From: an uncultured Lachnospiraceae bacterium
Lineage (GTDB): Bacteria > Bacillota > Clostridia > Lachnospirales > Lachnospiraceae
Assembly: GCA_910578345.1 (NCBI GenBank)
Contig: CAJTRA010000020.1
Coordinates: forward strand, 1-54,000
Direction: 5' to 3'
DNA length: 54,000 bases
The notes beneath the pieces were generated by a model. The model made no database searches, was not told where the DNA came from, and was given only the letters and a program-made list of their open reading frames with translations. Shown piece after piece: positions 1-8,635 of this stretch. Every line of letters begins with the position of its first letter. Within the stretch, counting starts at the first letter, position 1. Made by a program: the position numbers and the translations under genes.

Positions 1-2
1 CG

Positions 3-368
3 GTTCTTTTGGGAGATAACGGAAGTGAATTCTCAAATCCTGCTGCTTTGGAAATTGATACCGAATTCAATCACCGTACGCGGGTATTCTATTGCGACCC
101 GTCTGCACCTTACCAGAAAGGCGCTGCGGAAAATAATCATGAATTCATTCGGAGGGTCCTTCCAAAAGGAACAAGCTTTGATAACCTTTCCCAAGGGGAC
201 GTGGACCTTATGATGGATCATATCAACTCTTATTCGCGGGCAAGGCTTGGAGACCACAGCCCATATGAAGTGTTCCGGATGTTTTATGGACAGGAGACCT
301 TAGATCTTCTGGGCGCACACTTCATTTCCCCAAATGATGTCACCCTGCGCCCAGAACTTCTAAAATAA
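3..368 (+). CDS. IS30-family transposase, C-terminal part (cut by window edge)
   Basis: The reading frame is open from the left edge, so this is the 3' end of a longer gene. The apparent start at base 9 is a TTG inside the frame. The protein carries the integrase core of IS30 transposases: a DNGSEF block holding the second catalytic Asp, then a CDPSAPYQKGAAEN block whose Glu completes the DDE triad, and a tail resembling the family's C-terminus. The first catalytic Asp and the helix-turn-helix would lie left of the window. Whether the element is intact cannot be judged. The 370-620 stretch after it is AT-rich non-coding DNA that presumably contains the right end of the element, but I could not identify the terminal repeat without the left end. 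Confidence 0.85.
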   Translation, partial: VLLGDNGSEFSNPAALEIDTEFNHRTRVFYCDPSAPYQKGAAENNHEFIRRVLPKGTSFDNLSQGDVDLMMDHINSYSRARLGDHSPYEVFRMFYGQETLDLLGAHFISPNDVTLRPELLK

Positions 369-531
369 AGTAGAAAAGGACACCAGCAGCACACTGATTT
401 TCTAAGTACATAAGCAGCATAATCCGGGGTGGAATTTAATATTTCAAAAAAATGGTTAAATTGTACCCACGCTGTTTTGCGCCCAAAAATCAGATGATTT
501 TGGTGGTTTCACTTTTATCATAGCATAAAAA

Positions 532-576
532 TACCAGAGATAAACCTTTTTTGAACACAAAAATTTATCTCTGGTA
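532..576. terminator. 13-bp perfect inverted repeat downstream of the transposase
   Basis: TACCAGAGATAAA at 532-544 is repeated in inverse at 564-576, with a 19-base T/A-rich loop. It could fold as a terminator-like stem that shields the neighbouring gene from transposase transcription, or be part of the IS end. There is no clean T-tract, so the function is inferred. Confidence 0.4.
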
Positions 577-762
577 GAATTTACCCTTACAAGGTGGAAG
601 TTACCTTTTCATTTCACCTATAATATGCAGACAAAACCGGTTGCCGCCTTACGGGATCCCTACAGAACTTGCATCATTCTTGCATCATTTAACGACGCCG
701 CCTTGCTATTTTCATGGTATCATGTCATACTGAGTCGTGTCGCTGTCATTTCGGATATTTTT

Positions 763-793
763 TTGCAGCGATTCCTATACTATAGGATAAAAT
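763..793 (+). promoter_or_regulatory. Candidate promoter with overlapping palindrome for the lipoprotein gene
   Basis: TTGCAG at 763-768 is followed by weak -10 candidates (GATAAA at 786 with 17-bp spacing, or TAAAAT at 788 with 19-bp spacing). The spacer contains the palindrome CCTATA-C-TATAGG at 774-786, a possible operator. The gene starts about 50 bases further on. Confidence 0.35.
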
Positions 794-840
794 GTTATGC
801 ACCCGTATTGCAGCAGCATACGGATGCGAGGAGGTTCCTT

Positions 841-2256
841 ATGAAAAAGAGAAAGAAAATGACACAACAGCGTACACTCTGTACACTTCTATTATGCGGC
901 TCACTCACCTGCATGGCCAGCGCCTGCGGCTCCAAACCAGATTCTTCCGATCTCTCCGAAGCGAATCATGCCCCATCTTCTATGGACGAGACGGACAGCG
1001 TCCAGCAGTCAAAAGATACCGGCAGCGAAGAAGGATCAAAAGAGGAAAACGGACAGATGACAGACAGTCATACTGTGGGAGCGGATGAGCAGGCGCAGGA
1101 CAATAACGCCGCAGAATCTGACACTACTGTCAGTACCTTTACCTCCCATATCAGGGTTGAAATGAAACAGGAAACAGAAGAGAAAAAAGCCGAAGACGGT
1201 ACTGTCTACTACACCACAAGTTACACCTATCCAATCATCCACATTGCAGAAATCGTCAATGGCAACGACGATGCCATTGCGAAGATCAACGCCGATATCC
1301 GTTCCAGAGTCGATTCCTTTCTGGCTGATACGGAAATCGAAGAATGGGCCAAAGAAGAGTATGCATACAGTCTTTCAGAAGAATCCGAATATCCGTTTTT
1401 CGGTTACAGCCATGATATGACCTTTCGTGTAAAAAGAGCTGACAACAAAGTCATTTCCTTTGCCATAACCTTCCAGAGTTATACCGGCGGCGCCCACGGA
1501 AACTATGGTACACAGGGAGTCAACTACAATGCCAAAACAGGCGAGATCATTGCCTTTTCTGAACTGAGCGACGACGCTGGCGCGTTCCATGAAGACACGC
1601 TGGCCTATCATCAGGCTCTGGCCAAAACAGAAGCTTACCAGATGCGGATGTTCCCCGAAGACATGCTCGAAGATAACTCTCTGGAATCTGTATTGTATGC
1701 GGACGATGCATGGTATCTGTCCACCTCCGGCCTGTCTTTCTTCAGCGACCCTTATGCCCTTGGGCCTTTCGCCTCCGGAACGATCGAGTTTACCATTCCT
1801 TATGACGCCCTTTCCGGCATGGGATTTAATGAAAACTACACCTATGCAGACCGTTTCACCCGGAAACTGCTGTCGGATACCACCAATTATTTCGACCTAA
1901 ACGGTGATGGTACGGAAGATTCTATTCTCTTTTCCACGGAAGTAGTCGCAGAAAAAGACGATACGTACCGCACGCTGCTGCATCTTACCATCAACGATAC
2001 CGATTTTACCACGCAGTGCAGCGAAACTCTCAGCGAACATCTGTCCGGCTACTCCTGGGGCGAGCTTTCCGCTTTCGATCTGAACGTAGACGACAATAAT
2101 ACGGAACTCGTCATACTCTCCGGCAAAAGCGAGGGGGAAGATTATATCTACTACAGTTATTTCTTCCGTTATACCAGGGATGGCAGCCTGCTCTATCTGG
2201 GAAAAATGAAAGGGGATGTGATGGATCCGACAATAACCTTTTCCGCTCTGGAATAA
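841..2256 (+). CDS. Lipoprotein with RsiV-like DUF4163/DUF3298 domain
   Basis: The start at 841 is chosen because GAGGAGG lies just upstream and the protein then begins with a lipoprotein signal: basic MKKRKK, a hydrophobic stretch, then an ASAC lipobox with the modified Cys near residue 29. The frame is open for 72 codons upstream, but those residues do not look like protein. A Ser/Asp/Glu-rich linker (about residues 30-105) leads to a DUF4163/DUF3298 region with the family's YTGGAHG motif near residue 215. Late in the protein a DLNGDGTEDS block (about 355-375) resembles the Ca-binding FG-GAP/VCBS loop. Related domains occur in the anti-sigma factor RsiV and the deacetylase PdaC, where they bind or sit at the cell wall. 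No sigma factor gene is adjacent, so an envelope or sensor role is only inferred. 471 residues. Confidence 0.8.
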   Translation: MKKRKKMTQQRTLCTLLLCGSLTCMASACGSKPDSSDLSEANHAPSSMDETDSVQQSKDTGSEEGSKEENGQMTDSHTVGADEQAQDNNAAESDTTVSTFTSHIRVEMKQETEEKKAEDGTVYYTTSYTYPIIHIAEIVNGNDDAIAKINADIRSRVDSFLADTEIEEWAKEEYAYSLSEESEYPFFGYSHDMTFRVKRADNKVISFAITFQSYTGGAHGNYGTQGVNYNAKTGEIIAFSELSDDAGAFHEDTLAYHQALAKTEAYQMRMFPEDMLEDNSLESVLYADDAWYLSTSGLSFFSDPYALGPFASGTIEFTIPYDALSGMGFNENYTYADRFTRKLLSDTTNYFDLNGDGTEDSILFSTEVVAEKDDTYRTLLHLTINDTDFTTQCSETLSEHLSGYSWGELSAFDLNVDDNNTELVILSGKSEGEDYIYYSYFFRYTRDGSLLYLGKMKGDVMDPTITFSALE

Positions 2257-3372
2257 TCAATCTCTCGAAATCAGAGGAAAAAGAACGGCGGCGACATCCG
2301 CCAGTTCTTTTTCCTCCGAGATAAAGAGTCTCGCCGAAGCCTCTATGGCAATCTCACTCACCTGATTCTCCCGCAGGAAACAGCGGTCCTGTTCACTGAG
2401 ACATCCCATCTTACAGGCATTGACCGCCTCATTGATCCCGTTAAAATAGCGCATCAACTCTTCAAAGCGTCTGATCCTGTCAAGCACACTCTCTCCGTAT
2501 GCCTGCCGCTCCAGTTCACAGACTGCGATCACCTGCATCGCCAGCTTCAACTCGCCGGTAATGTCTGAAGCTTCCATCAGGACATCCGGCCGCTTCTCCA
2601 AAACTTCCAGGAAATACCCTTTTGCACCTTCCAGATCTCCTTGCAGGAAGAATTCTGACAGGCGCTCTTTCATCTTACGCGTCTCATACTTCTCCGTGGT
2701 CATGCCCACCTTACATTCATATACCTTAAGTCCTTTCACATCCACCCAGACATATAGAAGAAATTCCGAAATAAACCCAAAGACCCGCCTATGATACTCA
2801 TCATACTGCGCAGCGTCAATCCTTTTCTCCACCTCCGCAAAGATGGAGAAAAGCCATGCCGCGTACTCGTCATACAAGTTCTTGGAAGTCACCATCATAT
2901 TGCCGAAATAGGTTCCGTTTCCATGCACCAGCCGCTCGAAAGCATCATAATATTCCGGGTATTTCTGCCGGATCACCTCGCCTGTAGTAACCAGGTCGAA
3001 AATATTATAGTCGCTGGCATACCCGTCGAAATAAGAATCATTCAGTTTCAATCTCTTGGAAGTAATGATTTCATATTCCTGCAGAATCGACAGGTAATCC
3101 TTTTCCTTCAGGATCCTGCCCTCCTCTGTACAGAAATAACGCCGGTAGTGACAGATCCCCACGTAGTCTGATGTACGCACATTTTTCCATACCCAGTAGA
3201 CGCCGGTCAACTCTCCGTAGTAACAGTTTTTCGCTGATATGTTATCCCCTGTGTCGTCTCCGGCATAGCCAAAGTCCTCACTGCAGGCCCGTCCTACCTG
3301 CAGCGGCATATAGACCGGATCTTTTGGCTCCTCAAATTTCTTATGCGTCATTGTAAAGATCGTAACTGACAT
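2257..3372 (-). CDS. DUF4422 domain protein (glycosyltransferase-like)
   Basis: The start at 3372 follows AGAGGAG on the minus strand and gives the usual DUF4422 N-terminus, MSVTIFTMTHKKF. The family signature is visible: DNISAKN, the YCELTGVYW-like stretch (here YYGELTGVYWVWKN) and GICHYRRYF. DUF4422 proteins usually sit in capsule or exopolysaccharide clusters and are thought to act in sugar transfer. This one has no such neighbours. The DUF4422 core covers about residues 1-240; the last 130 residues are helical and unassigned. The stop codon directly abuts the stop codon of the convergent lipoprotein gene with no base between them, so no separate terminator space exists. Function is inferred from family only. 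Confidence 0.8.
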   Translation of the reverse strand: MSVTIFTMTHKKFEEPKDPVYMPLQVGRACSEDFGYAGDDTGDNISAKNCYYGELTGVYWVWKNVRTSDYVGICHYRRYFCTEEGRILKEKDYLSILQEYEIITSKRLKLNDSYFDGYASDYNIFDLVTTGEVIRQKYPEYYDAFERLVHGNGTYFGNMMVTSKNLYDEYAAWLFSIFAEVEKRIDAAQYDEYHRRVFGFISEFLLYVWVDVKGLKVYECKVGMTTEKYETRKMKERLSEFFLQGDLEGAKGYFLEVLEKRPDVLMEASDITGELKLAMQVIAVCELERQAYGESVLDRIRRFEELMRYFNGINEAVNACKMGCLSEQDRCFLRENQVSEIAIEASARLFISEEKELADVAAVLFPLISRD

Positions 3373-3527
3373 GGCGTCCTCTCCTCTTTTGGTTTTCATC
3401 CTATCACTGCAGACATTCTTCCGGCGTATCTCTGATCCTTTGTCCATCCCTTCATGATGGGATTCTCGTTTTTTCTATTATAAATGACCCTTCCCCAAAA
3501 AGAAATCCCTTCTTTTCCATAATACGC

Positions 3528-3558
3528 TTGACATTTTATTTTATTATGATATCATAAT
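3528..3558 (+). promoter_or_regulatory. Promoter with 16-bp palindromic operator for the SPFH gene
   Basis: A perfect TTGACA lies at 3528-3533 with TATCAT at 3550-3555 (16-bp spacing). A perfect 16-bp palindrome, ATTATGATATCATAAT, occupies 3543-3558 and covers the -10 element; a further GATATCAA half follows at 3559. A repressor bound there would block the promoter. The cognate regulator is unknown; the Arc-like protein encoded two genes downstream is one possibility. Confidence 0.55.
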
Positions 3559-3639
3559 GATATCAAATAAATTTCAATTCATAGCATAGAGGGCATAGAT
3601 AGGATCTGTCCGAAATGCACAGAGATGGAGGATAAAACT

Positions 3640-4680
3640 ATGCAAGAGAAAAAGGTAGAAGAAAAAATCATTCAAGGTAAGAAAAACGGTCTTCCCGTAT
3701 TGTTAGGCATCCTGCTGTTGTATGCCATAGCGATCTTTGGCGTAGTGATCAGCGGTGTCTCGCTTGATACCCTGTCAGGTCATATCTTTATCAAGATCTT
3801 CTTTACCCTGATCATGGTTTTGTGTCTGCTCATCATCGCTTTCGGCTGGATCCTTTTCTGCGGACTCAAAGTGTTAAAGCCGCAGGAAGCGCTGGTTCTG
3901 ACACTGTTTGGCAAATACATTGGAACTCTGAAAGAGGACGGATTCTATTTCGTTAATCCATTCTGCTCCAGCGTTAATCCTGCCGCCCGCACCAGACTCA
4001 GCCAGAGCGGGGACGTCAAGGGCATGAATGCTCCTGACACTGCAGCCGCCAGCCCGGAAGCATCCAGCAAGAAAATCTCTCTGAAGATCATGACACTGAA
4101 CAACAACAGACAGAAGATCAACGACTGCCTGGGCAATCCTGTTGAGATCGGCATCGCTGTGACCTGGCGGATCGTCAACACTGCCAAAGCCGTATTCAAT
4201 GTGGATAACTATAAGGAATTCTTATCCTTGCAGTGCGACAGCGCTCTGCGCAATATCGTCCGCATCTATCCTTATGACGTCGCACAGGGCGTTGACACGA
4301 CCGGAGACGGACAGGCAGACGAAGGCAGTCTGCGTGGTTCCAGTGAGATCGTCGCCGCCAGAATCCGTGATGAGATCCAGGTGAAAGTGCAGGAGGCCGG
4401 TATTGAGATCATTGAAGCGAGAATCACCTATCTTGCCTATGCGCCTGAGATTGCCGCAGTCATGTTGCAGAGACAGCAGGCATCTGCTATCATTGACGCA
4501 AGGAAGATGATCGTGGACGGCGCCGTTGGCATGGTAGAGATGGCATTGGAGAGATTAAGTGAGAATCACACAGTCGAATTGGATGAAGAGCGTAAGGCTG
4601 CGATGGTATCTAATCTGCTGGTAGTCCTGTGCGGTAACCATGACGCACAGCCGGTCGTTAACTCCGGCAGCTTATATTGA
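3640..4680 (+). CDS. SPFH/Band-7 domain membrane protein
   Basis: The start at 3640 is preferred over the ATG at 3625 because GGAGG lies 8 bases upstream of it. Two transmembrane helices (about residues 17-40 and 50-75) are followed by the SPFH entry motif LKPQEALVLTLFGKYIGTL, then the band-7 fold with VTWRIV, ALRNIVRIYPYD and an EIIEARITYLAYAPEIA helix. C-terminal helices (residues 270-346) resemble the oligomerising tail of stomatin-like proteins. SPFH proteins form ring assemblies in lipid microdomains. About 30 residues rich in Ala/Ser (about 118-142) form a loop inserted in the SPFH fold, as is common in this bacterial subgroup. The next gene, a small Arc-like protein, lies 87 bases downstream and is probably co-transcribed. 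Confidence 0.88.
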   Translation: MQEKKVEEKIIQGKKNGLPVLLGILLLYAIAIFGVVISGVSLDTLSGHIFIKIFFTLIMVLCLLIIAFGWILFCGLKVLKPQEALVLTLFGKYIGTLKEDGFYFVNPFCSSVNPAARTRLSQSGDVKGMNAPDTAAASPEASSKKISLKIMTLNNNRQKINDCLGNPVEIGIAVTWRIVNTAKAVFNVDNYKEFLSLQCDSALRNIVRIYPYDVAQGVDTTGDGQADEGSLRGSSEIVAARIRDEIQVKVQEAGIEIIEARITYLAYAPEIAAVMLQRQQASAIIDARKMIVDGAVGMVEMALERLSENHTVELDEERKAAMVSNLLVVLCGNHDAQPVVNSGSLY

Positions 4681-4767
4681 CGAATGTCAAGTGGACGATC
4701 TATTTACAACCGATCAATGCAAGAAGCGTACCCGTAAATATGGATACATAGGGAAACGGAGGACAAT

Positions 4768-4968
4768 ATGGGCGATTCAGGCAAGAAACAGGTGCCCCTC
4801 AGACTATCTGCCAAACTTTATAATGCGATCGCCGCATGGGCAGAAGACGATTTCCGGTCTGTCAACGGACAGATTGAGTATCTCCTCACAGAATGTGTTC
4901 GGCAGCGTAAGAAAAATGGGAAGTATGTGTCCGACGAGATGGATATACCACCCAAACTGGATCTGTGA
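4768..4968 (+). CDS. Small Arc-like DNA-binding protein
   Basis: This 66-residue protein has a GGAGG site a few bases upstream. It matches the Arc-type ribbon-helix-helix pattern: a short beta strand (KKQVPLRLSAKLY), then two helices (NAIAAWAEDDF and SVNGQIEYLLTECVRQ). Small Arc-domain proteins commonly accompany SPFH genes in Clostridia, so it may regulate the preceding promoter, which carries a 16-bp palindrome, although that is inference. The stop codon lies inside a perfect 10-bp hairpin. Confidence 0.8.
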   Translation: MGDSGKKQVPLRLSAKLYNAIAAWAEDDFRSVNGQIEYLLTECVRQRKKNGKYVSDEMDIPPKLDL

Positions 4969-5040
4969 TCCAGTTTCATAAACCGCCATGTTTTATTGGA
5001 TCATTGAAACGCCGCCATGCTTTCTGACGGCGTTTTCTCT
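4954..5040 (+). terminator. Two stem-loops ending the SPFH/Arc operon
   Basis: The first stem pairs AAACTGGATC (4954-4963) with GATCCAGTTT (4967-4976) across a 3-base loop and contains the Arc gene's stop codon. The second pairs AAACGCCG (5007-5014) with CGGCGTTT (5028-5035) and runs into TTTTCT, the expected form of an intrinsic terminator. Confidence 0.7.
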
Positions 5041-5055
5041 GTCTGTACAGACAGA

Positions 5056-5656
5056 TCAGAACTTTGCTTTCTCATAAGTAAAAGGAATGCTTGTTCCAAC
5101 AACAACATCCTCGATCTTGTCCAGAATAAACCAATCATCCATATTCCCCTGATGTTCGAACAAAAGAGGCGGCTCTATCTTCTCCACATCCTCAAACTCC
5201 ACAAGACAGAGACATCTCTTGTGCCAACGGATTTTCTGCTTCTCTGCGGTTTATCCCAACCAGGCGAACCCCCTCTTTTTGCACAAGTCTCCAGGAATAT
5301 CCTGCATCCCCCAAGATCTGCATCTTCGGTGTGACCCGCAAGAGCACCCTGGGATCTCTTGCCTCCTTCGGTGTGACTCCATGAAACTGCCAAAAAGCTT
5401 TGGTAAAAGAAGAAGGAGAATCATAAGCATATTGATAGCTGATATCGATTACCTTCTTATCGGTACTTTTTAGCTCATATCCTGCCAGTGTTAATTGCCG
5501 CTCGCGAATATATTCGGCGAAGCCAATCCCATTCATATACGAAAACACTTTTTGGAAAAAGCCATATGAACACTCCGCGATCTTTGCAGTTTTTCCTTCC
5601 ATTCCATATCGGCCCCCTATGCAGTTTTTCCCATCATAACAGGTTACGGATCCCAT
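5056..5656 (-). pseudogene. Decayed AraC-family regulator
   Basis: The longest open frame (5192-5656) encodes the second half of an AraC helix-turn-helix: CSYGFFQKVFSYMNGIGFAE, then YAYDSPSSFTKAFWQFHGVTP, the canonical second HTH. The usual first 30 or so residues are missing; the start region (YDGKNCIGGRYGMEGK) does not resemble the family. After the HTH comes RVTPKMQI and a short stretch that starts like a GyrI-type effector domain, but the frame then stops. In a shifted frame the coding sense continues (EFEDVEKIEPPLLFEHQ through TYEKAKF) to a stop at 5056, so at least one frameshift separates the two parts. It lies 12 bases behind the radical SAM gene on the same strand. Confidence 0.7.
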
Positions 5657-5668
5657 TTCCTCTTATTT

Positions 5669-6565
5669 TTAGCTCTCTTTGGATAACTGATTCCCGGAAA
5701 AAAGTGACAACTGCTCATATCCTTTATTTTCCGGAAACTCGCGCAGGTACGTAAATATTTCTCCAGAGTCGCTTACAATACCGTGGTTTTTGCAGAAAAC
5801 ATGAAAATACCGCGTCAACTCTTCTGACTGGTCGCTTGGGATTTCATAGTCATAACCGTATCTGCGGTGATACTTCTCATGCAGCCCTGGAAAATGCCTG
5901 TCCAGCGCGGCGTAGAAGTATTCTCGGTTTCCCTGTCTGAGCGTCAGTCCCATACCGAAAGAAATGATTCCGTACACGCCTGCCTGCGCGCAATATTCCA
6001 GGATTCCCTGTAGGTTTTCCTGGGTATCATTGATATAGGGAAGAATCGGCGACAGCCAGACTACCGTAGGAATGCCGTTTTCCTTCATGAGCTGCAATAC
6101 TTCGAAGCGTCTCTTGCTTGTACAGACATGCGGCTCCACAATACGGCAAAGTTCTTCATCATAGGTAGTCAGCGTCATCTGTACCACACACTTAGCTTTA
6201 CGGTTGATACTGGTAAGCAGATCCAGATCCCGCAGGATCCTGTCTGATTTGGTCAACATGGCAAGGCCAAACCCGTAGGCGTCAATCAGCTCCAGACATC
6301 TTCTGGTCAGTCTGAGCTGTTCCTCGCAGTGCATATACGGATCACACATAGCGCCTGTTCCGATCATACACTTCTTTCTTTTGGAACGAAGAGCCCGTTC
6401 CAGAAGTTTTGGCGCATTCTGTTTGACCTCGATATCCTCGAAATCGTGGGTAAACTGGTAACAGGCGCTGCGGCTATCGCAGTAGATGCATCCATGGGTA
6501 CAGCCCCGGTACAGATTCATACCATTTTGGGAAGATAAAATGCCCTTCGCCTCTACAAAATGCAT
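5669..6565 (-). CDS. Radical SAM protein of the spore photoproduct lyase-like family
   Basis: Near the N-terminus is GCTHGCIYC, with Cys22, Cys26 and Cys29 forming the CxxxCxxC arrangement typical of the SPL-like radical SAM branch, which binds a 4Fe-4S cluster and SAM. The conserved GTGAMCDPY block follows (about residue 70-80), then LTKSDRILRDLDLL, both seen in the family often annotated 'SPL family radical SAM protein'. It lacks the N-terminal extension of true spore photoproduct lyase, so the substrate is unknown. It begins 1 base after the MATE gene and is probably co-transcribed with it and the PAP2 gene. 298 residues, apparently intact. Confidence 0.85.
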   Translation of the reverse strand: MHFVEAKGILSSQNGMNLYRGCTHGCIYCDSRSACYQFTHDFEDIEVKQNAPKLLERALRSKRKKCMIGTGAMCDPYMHCEEQLRLTRRCLELIDAYGFGLAMLTKSDRILRDLDLLTSINRKAKCVVQMTLTTYDEELCRIVEPHVCTSKRRFEVLQLMKENGIPTVVWLSPILPYINDTQENLQGILEYCAQAGVYGIISFGMGLTLRQGNREYFYAALDRHFPGLHEKYHRRYGYDYEIPSDQSEELTRYFHVFCKNHGIVSDSGEIFTYLREFPENKGYEQLSLFSGNQLSKES

Positions 6566-6566
6566 A

Positions 6567-7910
6567 TCAACGCTCCTTTATGCGTTTCTCGCAGATCCTG
6601 ATACAATGCAGGCAGGTTGGCACGATATAGAGACAAGCAGCCAGCCACGCCGACTGATCTGCGAAACAGATCGCCGTAAATCCAAACATCGGTACTAAGA
6701 ACAGGCTGACTCCTATTCGGGCGGCCATCTCCATCAGACCAGCGAAAACCACACGCCCGGAGAATCCCAGTCCCTGTGTACACATCCGGCATACATTCAA
6801 GATACCCAGACTCCAATAGAAATATCCAAGACACCGCAGATACTTGGCGGAAGCATCCAGGATCGCCACATTCTCTCCGGAAACAAAAAGCAGAGAAAGC
6901 GTTCTTCCAAAAAGAATCAGCGCCAATCCGGCGAACACACCATACAGAATGCCGACCAGTGTTCCCTGCCGAATGCCTGTCTTAATCCTCAAAATCCTGC
7001 CTGCGCCCAGATTCTGACTGCAGAAGACAGATACTCCCGTAGCCAGCGCATCAAAAGGACACATCGCAAACTGCTTGATGCGCATCCCTGCCGTAAATCC
7101 GGATACATAGACACTGCCAAGACCATTATTGGCCGACTGCATGACCATGCTCCCGATCGCAGTGATCGAGTACTGCAGTCCCATCGGAAGCCCCATTGCC
7201 AGCATGATTTTCACCGTATGTCCGTCTAACCGGCACTCCTGTCTTGTAAGACGCAGGATTGGCATCTTTTTCCTCATATACAGATAACATAGAATCCCGC
7301 TTACCGCCTGCGAAATCACAGTCGCGAGCGCCGCACCTGCGCAGCCTAAAGAAAGGACCAGAATACAGAACAGGTCCAGCCCGATATTTAACACCGTGGA
7401 AAAAGCCAGAAACAGAAAAGGCGTCCGGCTGTCCCCCACAGACCGGAAAATACCCGACAGCAGGTTATATAACAGATTAAAAGGAATCCCCAGAAAAAGA
7501 ATGACCAGATACTGGTATGCATTCTCATAAATGTCTTCCGGTGTAGACAACATCTGTAAGATCTGTGGACATAACCATACACAGAGCACGGTAAGCACCG
7601 CCGCAAACATAGCCGTCAGCGCCATCCCATGAAAAATATCCCTTCGCATCTGCTCGTAATCCTGTGCGCCGAAACTTCTCGCCACCGGAATACCAAATCC
7701 ACAACAGACACCGATACAAAAACCCAGCACCAGAAACTGCACGCTGCTGGAGGCGCCCACGCCCGCCAGGGCATCGGCTCCCAGAATCCGCCCCACAATG
7801 GCGGCGTCTATGATATTATAAGTCTGCTGCAACAGATTCCCGATCAGTAAAGGAACTGCAAACTGCAGGATCAATGGCAGCGGTTTTCCCTCCGTCATAC
7901 TTTTCGTCAT
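6567..7910 (-). CDS. MATE family multidrug/Na+ antiporter
   Basis: A 447-residue protein with twelve predicted membrane helices in two similar halves, starting MTKSMTEGKPLPLILQFAVP, the typical MATE opening. Family blocks seen include LLGNLLQQTYNIIDAAIVGR (here LIGN) and an ADALAGVGASSSVQF helix. MATE proteins expel cationic drugs and metabolites using Na+ or H+ gradients across the cytoplasmic membrane. AGGAGGAG lies upstream of the ATG. It is the middle gene of a PAP2-MATE-radical SAM run with gaps of 30 and 1 bases. The substrate cannot be read from sequence. Confidence 0.9.
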   Translation of the reverse strand: MTKSMTEGKPLPLILQFAVPLLIGNLLQQTYNIIDAAIVGRILGADALAGVGASSSVQFLVLGFCIGVCCGFGIPVARSFGAQDYEQMRRDIFHGMALTAMFAAVLTVLCVWLCPQILQMLSTPEDIYENAYQYLVILFLGIPFNLLYNLLSGIFRSVGDSRTPFLFLAFSTVLNIGLDLFCILVLSLGCAGAALATVISQAVSGILCYLYMRKKMPILRLTRQECRLDGHTVKIMLAMGLPMGLQYSITAIGSMVMQSANNGLGSVYVSGFTAGMRIKQFAMCPFDALATGVSVFCSQNLGAGRILRIKTGIRQGTLVGILYGVFAGLALILFGRTLSLLFVSGENVAILDASAKYLRCLGYFYWSLGILNVCRMCTQGLGFSGRVVFAGLMEMAARIGVSLFLVPMFGFTAICFADQSAWLAACLYIVPTCLHCIRICEKRIKER

Positions 7911-7940
7911 TTGAATTGCTCCTCCTTCATTTCCGGATGC

Positions 7941-8501
7941 CTAGGTTTGCTGTCTGTTCTGATCGAATCTGCCGCACAGCCGGTTCACGATCGCTTCCGC
8001 GCCATAGCTGATCAAAATACCGCTGATCATGCCAAACAACACATCGCTCGGATAATGCACGCCCACATACAGCCGCGACAAAGAAATCAGGATCGCCAGG
8101 ATCAGCGCCGGAACACCATACCGTCCGGGCAGCCTCCGAAACATCACACAGGCCGCCGCAAAGGAACAGCCCGCATGGCCGGAAGGGAAAGAATAATCCG
8201 TCGGTTCTCTCACAAGATACGTCAGTCCCTCGATCACCTCATAGGGCCTGGTCCTGGCTGCCAGATTCTTGAGGATCATATTGTTGACAAGCAGCGTGCC
8301 CAAGAGCGCCGCTGCCACCATGCAGCCCACCTTCCTCGTCCTGGGAATACACAGCAGCAGCACTGCCAGCGCGATCCAGACCGCCCCGCCGTTCCCCAGC
8401 GTCGTAATCGCCCTTAAGAGCGGCGTCAACACCGGATTCCGCACATTCTCCTGCAGAAACAATAATAGATTCCCATCCAGATTCAGCAGCCACTCCAACA
8501 T
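7941..8501 (-). CDS. PAP2-family membrane phosphatase
   Basis: All three phosphatase motifs are present: KNLAARTRP (residues 78-86), PSGH (106-109) and SRLYVGVHYPSD (142-153), giving the catalytic His pair and Asp. Five to six membrane helices surround them. Members dephosphorylate undecaprenyl pyrophosphate or phosphatidic acid/PGP at the outer membrane face; the size (186 residues) fits the undecaprenyl-diphosphatase type, but specificity is inferred. First gene of the three-gene run that continues into MATE. AGGTGGG lies directly before the ATG. Confidence 0.88.
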   Translation of the reverse strand: MLEWLLNLDGNLLLFLQENVRNPVLTPLLRAITTLGNGGAVWIALAVLLLCIPRTRKVGCMVAAALLGTLLVNNMILKNLAARTRPYEVIEGLTYLVREPTDYSFPSGHAGCSFAAACVMFRRLPGRYGVPALILAILISLSRLYVGVHYPSDVLFGMISGILISYGAEAIVNRLCGRFDQNRQQT

Positions 8502-8635
8502 AATCCCACCTCAAATCTCATCGTCTCATATCCTAAAACCCGACTCTCTGTATGTCTTATTCTACCATATCTCCCTCCAAAATCCTATCGCAAATCCGGA
8601 GAAGTATATCCATGTCAGGCGCGTCCGGCCTGATT

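Noticed and set aside
369..620. Right terminal repeat of the IS30 element
   Set aside because: Related GGTGGAATTTA and GGTAGAATTTA words occur, but without the left end they cannot be assigned.
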